A stretch of 37,339 nt of DNA from Gammaproteobacteria bacterium. GTDB lineage: Bacteria; Pseudomonadota; Gammaproteobacteria; JAADHS01. Both the position numbers and the translations under genes were made by a program. The DNA lies in contig JAADHS010000121.1 in NCBI GenBank assembly GCA_013151745.1, positions 1 to 37,339 of the forward strand, in the 5' to 3' direction. The notes under the pieces are model-generated. The model saw nothing but the letters and a program-made list of their open reading frames with translations. It was not told the DNA's origin and made no database searches. Shown here piece by piece: positions 1-7,300 of the stretch; position 1 is the stretch's first letter, and every line of letters begins with the position of its first letter.

Positions 1-1387
1 CAGCCATATGGCGACTGAATGCTCGTGGCGTAGTTTCTGCGATGTTGGCCAGCAACGCTACCTCTGATGTTTCCGACATATCTTCCCCATCAAACGAGTA
101 CAAAAGACTGGCAATTTCGGCACATCTCAGCAAATCGTCATTTGGGTTGTTTTTCTGGTGGAAAAGACGCTTAAACAATTCAGCATCTTGCAGCTTTGCC
201 ATTTCTCCATTTGTATTGGCAGTTGAAGCGAGCGCAAAGGCTACTCGTGCATTACCATCTGAAAATTCGGCAATTTTTCGAGTGTCATTACCTGAAAGAA
301 TTTGGTAGCGATTTTCAAGTAGTTTCCGAATTATCTGATTTGAAACACCTTCTAAACGAAAACAGGAGGTACTTTCTGGCAGATCATCTCTGATGTCATA
401 CTCGATTGTGAGCAATCGAAGTTGGCTACCTTTCCGTTTGATGATTTCAGTGAGGCGCTGATGCGTGTCAGACCCACAGTTATCAATAACAACAACACAG
501 TCACTATCACGGGAAACTAGTTCTTCGAGCATTTCTTTTGGTTGTGGCGTTGGTTCGTCGGCTAAGTCTGTGTAGACAACGTTGTCAGGAGAAGGGGCTT
601 TTGCGGCAACGCCAATTCGCACGTCAAAGAGCGCTTGTGCCAAACGGGTTTTCCCAACACCAGAAAGCCCGACTATTCGAACAGACGCTGGTTGTGACAG
701 TTCACTTCTAAGCTGTTCAATGGCAGAATTAATGTCACTACCTTTATCCTGACCAAGCACAAAAACACGTACACGTTCATCAACCAAGTATTCATCGCTT
801 ACATCGTCTTCGTGGTATGCCCATGAACCGTAGGGTTGCCATCCGGTAAACGATTGTCCTAGTTCATGTCTCACCCAGTTTGCTAAAGCTGGGTATTGTT
901 CAACCCAATCCGCTATTTGCCTGGCATCGTAAAAATCATAACCAATTTTTCCCTCGAGTCCGTGCGCCTTCAAAACAGCAGAAATTTTAGTCTTCCGTGC
1001 CAACAAAGAGCTATCTGATAGATCATCTCTAGTAGAGACAATAATATATGCTCCACCCATTGTTCCGAGTTCAATAAGTGCAGAGCGAACGTTGCCCTTT
1101 GGTGCCATTTCATTTGGAATTTTGGAGGGAGAAAATTTTTCTGCTTTCACTTGAATGGCAGTATTTTGATGTTTGATATAATTTAGTGAAGTTAATGGTT
1201 GATTACACTCAACGCGGACATCAACACCGCCATCTTTTGCTCGTTGATCGCCACCCCATGTCACACCCGATTCAGTTAGACCTTGGGCACGCAGCTCCGC
1301 TTTACAAAGTCGAGCAACCAACTCACGAGCCTGACTGTCGTTAAGTTTTTTGATTAGATCGGTAGTGATAGTAAAAATGGTTGCCAT
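1..1387 (-). CDS. Avs-like STAND ATPase with N-terminal PD-(D/E)XK nuclease-like domain (partial)
   Basis: The minus-strand frame is open from the ATG at 1387 to the window edge, giving 462 codons with no stop, so the C-terminus lies outside. Residues 1-175 look like a restriction-endonuclease fold: D52-G-G-V-D56 followed by Q79-V-K81 fits the D...(E/Q)xK core of Mrr-like nucleases. Residues 236-247 hold a Walker A loop (GLSGVGKT, 240-247) and 298-303 a Walker B (VVVIDN). A later SDGNARVAFALA stretch resembles the conserved block after the ATPase core in STAND proteins. Nuclease plus STAND ATPase is the plan of Avs-type antiviral sensors, whose large C-terminal repeat domain would be the missing part. 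Inference: a phage-sensing, nucleic-acid-degrading defence protein acting in the cytoplasm. It follows dnaE on the same strand after 128 bp and probably has its own promoter. A plain restriction-like ATPase is the alternative. Confidence 0.8.
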   Translation of the reverse strand, partial: MATIFTITTDLIKKLNDSQARELVARLCKAELRAQGLTESGVTWGGDQRAKDGGVDVRVECNQPLTSLNYIKHQNTAIQVKAEKFSPSKIPNEMAPKGNVRSALIELGTMGGAYIIVSTRDDLSDSSLLARKTKISAVLKAHGLEGKIGYDFYDARQIADWVEQYPALANWVRHELGQSFTGWQPYGSWAYHEDDVSDEYLVDERVRVFVLGQDKGSDINSAIEQLRSELSQPASVRIVGLSGVGKTRLAQALFDVRIGVAAKAPSPDNVVYTDLADEPTPQPKEMLEELVSRDSDCVVVIDNCGSDTHQRLTEIIKRKGSQLRLLTIEYDIRDDLPESTSCFRLEGVSNQIIRKLLENRYQILSGNDTRKIAEFSDGNARVAFALASTANTNGEMAKLQDAELFKRLFHQKNNPNDDLLRCAEIASLLYSFDGEDMSETSEVALLANIAETTPRAFSRHMA

Positions 1388-1393
1388 TTAAAC

Positions 1394-1399
1394 ATTATA
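1394..1399 (-). promoter_or_regulatory. Candidate -10 box (TATAAT) of the STAND gene, possibly leaderless
   Basis: A perfect TATAAT hexamer lies on the minus strand only 6 nt before the ATG at 1387. If it is used, transcription would start at or within a base or two of the start codon, giving a leaderless mRNA. No good -35 is visible at 17 bp (AATTCA). The only Shine-Dalgarno-like bases, AAGG, sit 12 nt from the ATG, just upstream of the hexamer. It may be a chance AT-rich match. Confidence 0.35.
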
Positions 1400-1515
1400 C
1401 CTTGAGTTTTATTGTCTGAATTTTTGGGGTAGATATGGTGTATTTTACTGTCCTATTCAAACATACACCTTTAAACAATATGACTGTGTCATTCATTCTG
1501 AATGCATTTTTCGAG

Positions 1516-4500
1516 TTAATACACAACCCGAACCTCATTATCACCCATTGATTCGTTGAGTCGATGGATGAGTTCATCGGCGGGGTGAATTTTCCATTCT
1601 TCTCCCAAGGCGATCTGGGCGGATGCTGCGGAGGACTGATAACAAACCAGAACGGGGCAGACCCCATTTCGAAATGGGGTTAAGACCTCGGCCAGACCCC
1701 GTATGACAGTCGCACAATCGGAGTCGGCGCTCAGAGTAATGACGAGCCGCTTGGCAAAGGCGGATCGCGCTTCGTCGATATCAAATAATCGATCTGCGCT
1801 GACCCGGAACCCCCCTGAATAATCATCGACACTGGCATTGCCTTCAACCACCAGTAATTTATCTTTAATCAATTTATCCCGGTAGAGGCGATAATTCTCT
1901 GGAAAAAGACCCAGCTCAACCCGCCCGGTACGATCATCCAAAGTAATAAAAGCCATTTTATCGCCTTTGCGACTTCTCATCGTACGCACCGCAACAACCA
2001 ACCCGGCAATAATTATTTTTTGATTATTGTTGGGCTTGAGATCCGCTATTTTAAATGAAATAAAATGTCTGAGTTCCGCTTCGTAACGGGTTATGGGATG
2101 CCCTGTTAAATATAAGCCCAGGGTTTCTTTTTCAGCAAGCAAACGCTGATCCTTGCTCCATTCCGGGGTCTGCACATAGTCTGCTGAACAACCTGGGTCA
2201 TTGTCCTCTGACAACACATTACCAAAAAGATCAACTTGCCCTGAACTGCTGTTTCTCTCTACCTGTTCTGCGGTTTGCATGGCTTTGGTGAGCGAAGCCA
2301 TTAACGTCGCCCGGTTGGGGCCCAGTTCATCCATCGCCCCGGCACGAACCAAACCCTCCAGTGTGCGTCGATTCACTTTACGAGTATTCATTCGTGAACA
2401 AAAGTCGAATAAATTATTAAAGGTGCCGTTTGTCGTCCGTTCATCAACAATGCTGTCCACCGCAGATTGCCCCACCCCTTTAATCGCCCCCAGACCATAT
2501 TGAACCTGTCCATCCGACCGGGCTGTGAATGCGGTGACGCTGACGTTAAGATCAGGGGGGCGAATTTTTAATTTCATATCACGACATTCATCAACCAATG
2601 TGACTATTTTGTCCGTATTATCCATATCCGCCGATAACACAGCGGCCATAAAAGCGGCAGGATGATGTGCTTTCAGCCATGCAGTTTGATAGGATAGCAA
2701 GGCATAGGCGGCAGAATGTGATTTATTAAAACCATAGCCTGCAAATTTTTCCATTAAATCGAAGATATAGGTTGCTGTTTTTTCTTCAACATTAAGAGCA
2801 ACTGCGCCTTCGGTAAAAATAACCCGTTGTGTTTCCATTTCTTCAGGTTTTTTCTTACCCATAGCACGACGTAACATATCTGCACCACCCAACGAATAGC
2901 CCGCCAATACCTGCGCGATTTGCATCACTTGCTCCTGATATAAAATGACGCCGTAGGTCGGTTTCAATATCGGTTCAAGATCAGGATGGGGATAAACGAC
3001 TTGAGTTCGACCATGTTTACGATTGATAAAATCATCGACCATACCCGACTGCAACGGACCTGGGCGAAACAAGGCCACCAAAGCAATAATGTCTTCAAAT
3101 GAATCCGGTTGCAGACGCGTAATCAAGTCTTTCATGCCGCGCGATTCCAACTGAAACACAGCGGTGGTCGCACTATTTTTCAAGAGCGTAAAGGTCGCTT
3201 CATCATCCAGAGGAATAGAGTCGATCAGCAATCGCGGTTCGTCCTGGCCTTCGAACTGGCGGTTAATGGTTTTTACCGCCCAGTCAATAATTGTCAAGGT
3301 ACGTAAACCAAGAAAGTCAAACTTGACCAGCCCGACCGCTTCAACGTCATCTTTATCATATTGCGTGACAATGCTGTTGCTGCCTTGCTCGCAATATAAA
3401 GGTGAAAAATCCGTCAAAGCCGTCGGCGCAATCACCACTCCGCCAGCATGTTTGCCGGCATTGCGGGTCAAGCCTTCCAGTGTGCGTGCCATATCAAAAA
3501 GGGTTTGCACGTCTTCATCGTCGTTATAGCGCTGCTGTAAAGCCTCTTCACTGGCCAATGCCTTATCCAGCGTCATGCCAATTTCAAACGGAATCATTTT
3601 GGCGAGCTGGTCAACAAAACCATAACCGTGTCCCATGACTCGCCCGACATCCCGAATGACCGCTTTTGCCGCCATGGTGCCATAGGTGATGATTTGCGAG
3701 ACTTGATCCCGACCGTAGGTTTTGACCACATAATCGATCACCAGATCGCGTTTATCCATACAAAAATCGATGTCGAAATCCGGCATGGAGACCCGTTCCG
3801 GGTTCAAAAACCGTTCAAACAACAGTTCATATTTAATCGGATCAAGATCGGTAATATCCAAAGAATAGGCCACAATAGAGCCTGCACCTGAGCCGCGCCC
3901 CGGCCCCACCGGCACATCATTATTTTTTCCCCATTGAATAAAATCTGCGACAATCAAAAAATAACCCGGGAAACCCATTTGAATAATAACGTCTAGCTCT
4001 ACCTGTAAACGATCATCATATTCCTGGCGTCGTTGTTGTCGTTCTTCAGGATCAGTAATATCGTGCAGAATAACTTTTAGACGCCGCTCCAGGCCTTCAT
4101 GAGCTTGTTTTCTGAAAAATTCATCTTCGGTCATACCATCCGGGATAGGGAAATCAGGCAGCACCGCTTTGCCCAGTTCAAGTTCCAGAGTACAACGTTT
4201 GGCAATTTCAACACTGTTGGCCAAGGCTTCGGGAATATCGGAAAATAATACCTGCATCTCTTCGGGAGTACGTAAGTACTGCATTTCAGAATAGTTGCGG
4301 GGGCGGCGCGGATCATCGAGAGTTCGTCCTTCATTAATACAGACTCGCACTTCATGCGCTTCAAATTCGTCCTGTTGTAAAAAATGGACATCATTAGTCG
4401 CAACAACAGGCAGATTCAGCTTTAATGCCAAATCAACAGCCGCACAAAGATAACGTTCTTCATTTTCTCGGTTTGTTCTTTGCAACTCGATATAAAAACG

Positions 4501-4989
4501 ATCCGGAAACAAGGCTTGCCAAAAGGTCGCTAGTTCCAGGGCCTGCTCTTCTTTATGGGCTAATAATGCTTGACCCACATCGCCAAGTCGCCCCCCTGAC
4601 AACACAATCAACCCTGCTGTTTTGCCTTCAAAACCTTTTTTTTCTATCGTCGGTAGGCCATAGTGCTGCCCCTCGATATAGGCCAAACTGAGTAATTCAC
4701 AAAGATTGCGGTAACCCGTTTTATTTTGGCACAACAAAACCAAAGGCGTTGGACTCTCAGGTTCTGCCTCATTGGCGATCCAAACATCCGCGCCAAAAAT
4801 AGGTTTGATACCCGCGCTCTGTGCGGCACGATAAAATTTAACCAGGCCAAATAAATTAGACTGGTCAGTGACTGCAACTGCCGGCATCGCCGCCTTAGCC
4901 ACCGCATTGACTAAGGGTTTGAGGCGAACGACCCCACTGGAAATCGAAAATTCTGAGTGTAAGCGGAGATGAACAAAAGAGGCGTCCAT
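1516..4989 (-). CDS. dnaE: DNA polymerase III subunit alpha
   Basis: This is the replicative DNA polymerase (catalytic alpha subunit of Pol III holoenzyme), 1157 residues against about 1160 in E. coli. An N-terminal PHP domain begins FVHLRLHSEFS. The polymerase palm carries the catalytic acidic motif PDFDIDF. The five-residue beta-clamp-binding motif QVDLF lies at 918-922, followed by an OB-fold (about 990-1070) and a C-terminal tau-binding region. The frame is open upstream to 5058, but the ATG at 4989 is chosen because the protein then starts like other DnaE proteins and does not overlap rnhB. Only 4 bp separate it from the rnhB stop, so the two are cotranscribed. In many gammaproteobacteria accA follows dnaE; here a STAND defence gene does. 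Confidence 0.97.
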   Translation of the reverse strand: MDASFVHLRLHSEFSISSGVVRLKPLVNAVAKAAMPAVAVTDQSNLFGLVKFYRAAQSAGIKPIFGADVWIANEAEPESPTPLVLLCQNKTGYRNLCELLSLAYIEGQHYGLPTIEKKGFEGKTAGLIVLSGGRLGDVGQALLAHKEEQALELATFWQALFPDRFYIELQRTNRENEERYLCAAVDLALKLNLPVVATNDVHFLQQDEFEAHEVRVCINEGRTLDDPRRPRNYSEMQYLRTPEEMQVLFSDIPEALANSVEIAKRCTLELELGKAVLPDFPIPDGMTEDEFFRKQAHEGLERRLKVILHDITDPEERQQRRQEYDDRLQVELDVIIQMGFPGYFLIVADFIQWGKNNDVPVGPGRGSGAGSIVAYSLDITDLDPIKYELLFERFLNPERVSMPDFDIDFCMDKRDLVIDYVVKTYGRDQVSQIITYGTMAAKAVIRDVGRVMGHGYGFVDQLAKMIPFEIGMTLDKALASEEALQQRYNDDEDVQTLFDMARTLEGLTRNAGKHAGGVVIAPTALTDFSPLYCEQGSNSIVTQYDKDDVEAVGLVKFDFLGLRTLTIIDWAVKTINRQFEGQDEPRLLIDSIPLDDEATFTLLKNSATTAVFQLESRGMKDLITRLQPDSFEDIIALVALFRPGPLQSGMVDDFINRKHGRTQVVYPHPDLEPILKPTYGVILYQEQVMQIAQVLAGYSLGGADMLRRAMGKKKPEEMETQRVIFTEGAVALNVEEKTATYIFDLMEKFAGYGFNKSHSAAYALLSYQTAWLKAHHPAAFMAAVLSADMDNTDKIVTLVDECRDMKLKIRPPDLNVSVTAFTARSDGQVQYGLGAIKGVGQSAVDSIVDERTTNGTFNNLFDFCSRMNTRKVNRRTLEGLVRAGAMDELGPNRATLMASLTKAMQTAEQVERNSSSGQVDLFGNVLSEDNDPGCSADYVQTPEWSKDQRLLAEKETLGLYLTGHPITRYEAELRHFISFKIADLKPNNNQKIIIAGLVVAVRTMRSRKGDKMAFITLDDRTGRVELGLFPENYRLYRDKLIKDKLLVVEGNASVDDYSGGFRVSADRLFDIDEARSAFAKRLVITLSADSDCATVIRGLAEVLTPFRNGVCPVLVCYQSSAASAQIALGEEWKIHPADELIHRLNESMGDNEVRVVY

Positions 4990-4993
4990 AGCG

Positions 4994-5566
4994 TTAAACG
5001 GCACCCTGCAAAACTCGTCGAACGGGAGCAAAAGACCGTCGGTGAATCGGGCTGGCACCCAACTCCTTCAGTTTAATCATATGTAATTGACTACCATAGC
5101 CTTTATGTCTGGCGAATTCATAACCAGGATAAACACAATCCATGCGAATCATTTCTTCATCGCGGGTCACTTTGGCAATGATCGACGCCGCACTAATGGC
5201 GGCAATTTTATCATCGCCTTTAATAATCGTTTCTACGATCAGCGTCGGCAAATGGGGGGGTTGATTACCGTCAACTAACACACGCTCAGGTACTTTAGCC
5301 AAGCTGTGTACAGCGCGCTCCATTGCTTTCATCGTCGCTCTGAGAATATTGATTTCATCGATTTCGTCCACTTCGCTGCGGCCAACAGCCCAGGCCAGCG
5401 CCTTGTTTTTTATTTCCTGAGCTAACTTTTCCCTCTTGGTCGCGGTTAATTTTTTTGAGTCCGCTAAGCCCTCAATGGCGACAGCCGGATCCAAAATTAC
5501 GGCGGCCGCGACCACTGGCCCTGCTAAAGGCCCCCTACCCGCTTCATCTACACCCGCGATTAACAT
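4994..5566 (-). CDS. rnhB: Ribonuclease HII
   Basis: RNase HII cleaves RNA in RNA-DNA hybrids and starts removal of single ribonucleotides misincorporated into DNA. The 190-residue protein is of normal length. It opens with the family signature [13 protein letters not shown], which carries catalytic D7 and E8; further acidic active-site regions are VLVDGNQ and the conserved [13 protein letters not shown] helix. The ATG at 5566 has a good GGGAG ribosome site 7 nt upstream. It precedes dnaE by 4 bp on the same strand, matching the common lpx-rnhB-dnaE order, although the lpx genes are not upstream here. A toxin-antitoxin pair occupies the upstream side instead. Confidence 0.97.
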   Translation of the reverse strand: MLIAGVDEAGRGPLAGPVVAAAVILDPAVAIEGLADSKKLTATKREKLAQEIKNKALAWAVGRSEVDEIDEINILRATMKAMERAVHSLAKVPERVLVDGNQPPHLPTLIVETIIKGDDKIAAISAASIIAKVTRDEEMIRMDCVYPGYEFARHKGYGSQLHMIKLKELGASPIHRRSFAPVRRVLQGAV

Positions 5567-5721
5567 TGTGTACTCCCTTTATTTCGTTTTGTTGAGTCGT
5601 TACCAATCTCGAAAATAAATAATAAAATTCTGGGTTTCGGAATCAGGTGCGTCTGTTCGACATGAACGTTAATAAGGCGTAAAGCTTGAGCCGTATTTAT
5701 TTTGAGAAAGAACAGCGGCTC

Positions 5722-6123
5722 CTAACACCCAGCGGCAATTGAAACAGACGAAGCTTTAAACCAGTCCGTTATCTCATTTTCGGTAATATTATTTGATGCT
5801 AAATTTTCGAAAATCACGACTACTTCTGATTCAGGCGCATTAAAGTGAGATCCATTTATCTCCAAAAATACGGCAGCGACTGTAAATGCAATTCGCTTAT
5901 TGCCATCAACAAAGGCATGGTTCTTGGCAAGACCATAACTATATGAAGTAGCCAGTTCAAAAATGGATGATTCAGGCTCATAAGAAAATCGTTGTTGTGG
6001 TCTCGCTATTGCAGAATCTAAGAGAGCTCTGTCACGTAGGCCTGACGATCCGCCATATTCCGATAGCAGCATTTTATGAGCCGATATTACAAGCTGTTTC
6101 ACTACCCAAACAGGCTCTTTCAC
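5722..6123 (-). CDS. doc: Fic/Doc (death-on-curing) family toxin
   Basis: A 133-residue Doc-type Fic protein. The Fic active-site motif is HAFVDGNKR at residues 69-77, with catalytic His69 and the nucleotide-phosphate-binding GNKR. Phage P1 Doc phosphorylates EF-Tu with the related HxFxDxNKR motif, so kinase-like or AMPylating toxicity is expected, probably blocking translation; this is inferred from family. The start codon is GTG at 6123, overlapping the antitoxin stop by four bases (GTGA), which indicates translational coupling with antitoxin first. All visible motif residues are intact, so the toxin looks functional. The last residues (SIAAGC) are followed by about 150 bp with no gene before rnhB. 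Confidence 0.9.
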   Translation of the reverse strand: MKEPVWVVKQLVISAHKMLLSEYGGSSGLRDRALLDSAIARPQQRFSYEPESSIFELATSYSYGLAKNHAFVDGNKRIAFTVAAVFLEINGSHFNAPESEVVVIFENLASNNITENEITDWFKASSVSIAAGC

Positions 6124-6344
6124 TTCGCAAGTTTTTGCAGAGCGTTACGGTATTTTTTCATTACTTTTTCTGCAGCCTCTATTTGATTAGCAAAATCCTT
6201 TTCATAAGGTGTGAGCGTGTAACCTTCAGGGCTTTCAACAAGGTACAGTGTATCGCCTTTATCCGCTTTCATCTTGTTAAGCGCTTCTTTTGGAAGGAGA
6301 ATTCCCATGGAGTTGCCAACGGCAGTCACTTTAACCTTGATCAT
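6120..6344 (-). CDS. AbrB/MazE/SpoVT-type antitoxin of the Doc toxin
   Basis: A 74-residue protein. The N-terminal half (VKVTAVGNSMGILLPKEAL) is a swapped-hairpin AbrB/MazE DNA-binding domain. The charged C-terminal half (about 48-74) would wrap and neutralise the toxin. The P1 antitoxin Phd has a different fold, so this pairs a Doc toxin with an AbrB-type partner, an arrangement known in other type II modules. The gene is promoter-proximal and overlaps the toxin by 4 bp. A perfect 22-bp palindrome starts 18 bp upstream of its ATG and is the likely autoregulatory site. No strong ribosome site is visible (GGTG at about -9). Confidence 0.88.
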   Translation of the reverse strand: MIKVKVTAVGNSMGILLPKEALNKMKADKGDTLYLVESPEGYTLTPYEKDFANQIEAAEKVMKKYRNALQKLAK

Positions 6345-6361
6345 TTTTATGCACCACTTAA

Positions 6362-6383
6362 CGTTATTACATATGTAATAACG
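6362..6383. promoter_or_regulatory. Perfect 22-bp palindrome, candidate operator of the toxin-antitoxin operon
   Basis: The half-site CGTTATTACAT is followed directly by its exact reverse complement, centred between 6372 and 6373. It lies 18 bp upstream of the antitoxin ATG at 6344, where a type II antitoxin (alone or with its toxin) would bind to repress its own operon. AbrB/MazE-fold antitoxins are dimers that bind symmetric sites. A chance perfect 22-bp palindrome exactly here is improbable. Confidence 0.7.
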
Positions 6384-6607
6384 AGTGTAGGCTCACCCAA
6401 CAAAAAAATCAACTGGATATGTTTTTAAAATGGCTGAATGTCGGTAGTGTCCTACTCTTATTCGAAGCTTTCATTCCGCTGGCTATTTTGTTGCTGTTCC
6501 CATAACCCCGCCTCCCTTATCACTTGATCAAATTGTTCGATCTTGCGCAGCTCGGGAATTTGTAACGCTCGATTCGAACACGCGCCTTAGCAATCATGGC
6601 CATGTAT
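6384..6607. other. Intergenic stretch with a possible decayed gene fragment
   Basis: No intact gene is visible between the antitoxin operator and the lipoprotein gene. On the minus strand a short frame ending in TAA at 6458-6460 reads protein-like (ALQIPELRKIEQFDQ and on to the stop, about 40 residues). It has no start codon, being preceded by an in-frame TAA. I do not recognise it; it could be a remnant of a larger gene or chance. Confidence 0.3.
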
Positions 6608-6636
6608 TTGACAATACCCTGCTTATTCCTCAAAAT
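6608..6636 (+). promoter_or_regulatory. Candidate sigma70 promoter of the small lipoprotein gene
   Basis: A perfect TTGACA (-35) at 6608-6613 is followed after exactly 17 bp by CAAAAT (-10, four of six consensus bases) at 6631-6636. The predicted transcript would start near 6643 and leave a leader of about 50 nt before the ATG at 6696. Confidence 0.5.
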
Positions 6637-6695
6637 GCCCCAAAACAAGAGTGTGAAGACATATCTCGATTACTCGAACAAGGGAAGGATTAATT

Positions 6696-7115
6696 ATGAA
6701 AATGATGGCAATCACGCTCCTCAGCCTACTATTTACTGGAGGTTGTGCGACGACTGTCTCCCTGAGTCCTGCTTCGCCCAAGAGTTCGACCTCCATCAGT
6801 GCTGTGAGCATTGAGTACGATGCTGCTCTCACTGGCAAGAAAGCTGATCTTCTTAATAATTATGACATAAAGGGTGTCATGGGCCGAGCCCTCCAGGACA
6901 GCTTCCAACTCAGTGGGAACGAGACACTGCACGTCACAATTACGCGGTTCCGAACTGGGCAGTATGGTCCTACCCGCATGGAGGTCATTGCGAAGATACT
7001 AAATGAATCCGGCTCGGTAGTGAAGGAAACCAAGGCTGCTTCCTTATCATCCTTTGGGCATAAGGTTCAGCGCGTTGCACAGGATATCGTGTCTAAAATC
7101 GTCTCCAGACTGTAG
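6696..7115 (+). CDS. Small lipoprotein of unknown function
   Basis: A 139-residue protein with a type II signal peptide: MKMMAITLLSLLFTGGC, lipidated Cys at residue 17. The mature part is a single small domain with alternating strands (ETLHVTITRFRTGQY, MEVIAKILNESGSVV) and a C-terminal helix (VQRVAQDIVSKIVSRL). This resembles periplasm-facing outer-membrane lipoproteins of the DUF4410 kind, but I cannot assign it firmly. The ATG at 6696 has a GGGAAGGA ribosome site about 7 nt upstream. It stands alone, with a candidate promoter in front and an inverted repeat about 30 bp behind the stop. Confidence 0.8.
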   Translation: MKMMAITLLSLLFTGGCATTVSLSPASPKSSTSISAVSIEYDAALTGKKADLLNNYDIKGVMGRALQDSFQLSGNETLHVTITRFRTGQYGPTRMEVIAKILNESGSVVKETKAASLSSFGHKVQRVAQDIVSKIVSRL

Positions 7116-7143
7116 GGAAGATAGGCAGGGCAATTGCTCATAA

Positions 7144-7178
7144 GTTAATTACCTCCGGTAGAGCCAAGGGTAATTAAC
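7144..7178. repeat. Inverted repeat downstream of the lipoprotein gene
   Basis: GTTAATTACC at 7144-7153 and its exact reverse complement GGTAATTAAC at 7169-7178 form a 10-bp stem with a 15-nt loop, extendable by one G-U pair. No T-run follows on either strand, so it is not a classical intrinsic terminator. It may be an operator for the kinase gene downstream or an mRNA 3' stabilising hairpin. Confidence 0.45.
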
Positions 7179-7300
7179 CAAAGAATAACAGGACAGCCAC
7201 CGTAATCGCCACCACAATTTAATCTAGAAAACCCAAATTACTAAGCTATACTCGATCTGAAATTCGAATTTTAAATTCACGCTGTATCATGGAGGCACAT

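Noticed and set aside
1395-1667. Minus-strand ORF of 90 codons overlapping the dnaE 3' end
   Set aside because: It runs out of frame through the dnaE C-terminus and has composition unlike a protein; it is a shadow of dnaE.
4990-5058. Longer dnaE start 23 codons upstream of the chosen ATG
   Set aside because: It would overlap the rnhB 3' end, and the added residues do not resemble a DnaE N-terminus.
7218-7232. 15-base match TTTAATCTAGAAAAC shared with the hairpin at 24251-24265
   Set aside because: AT-rich and short; about one such match is expected by chance in a window this size.
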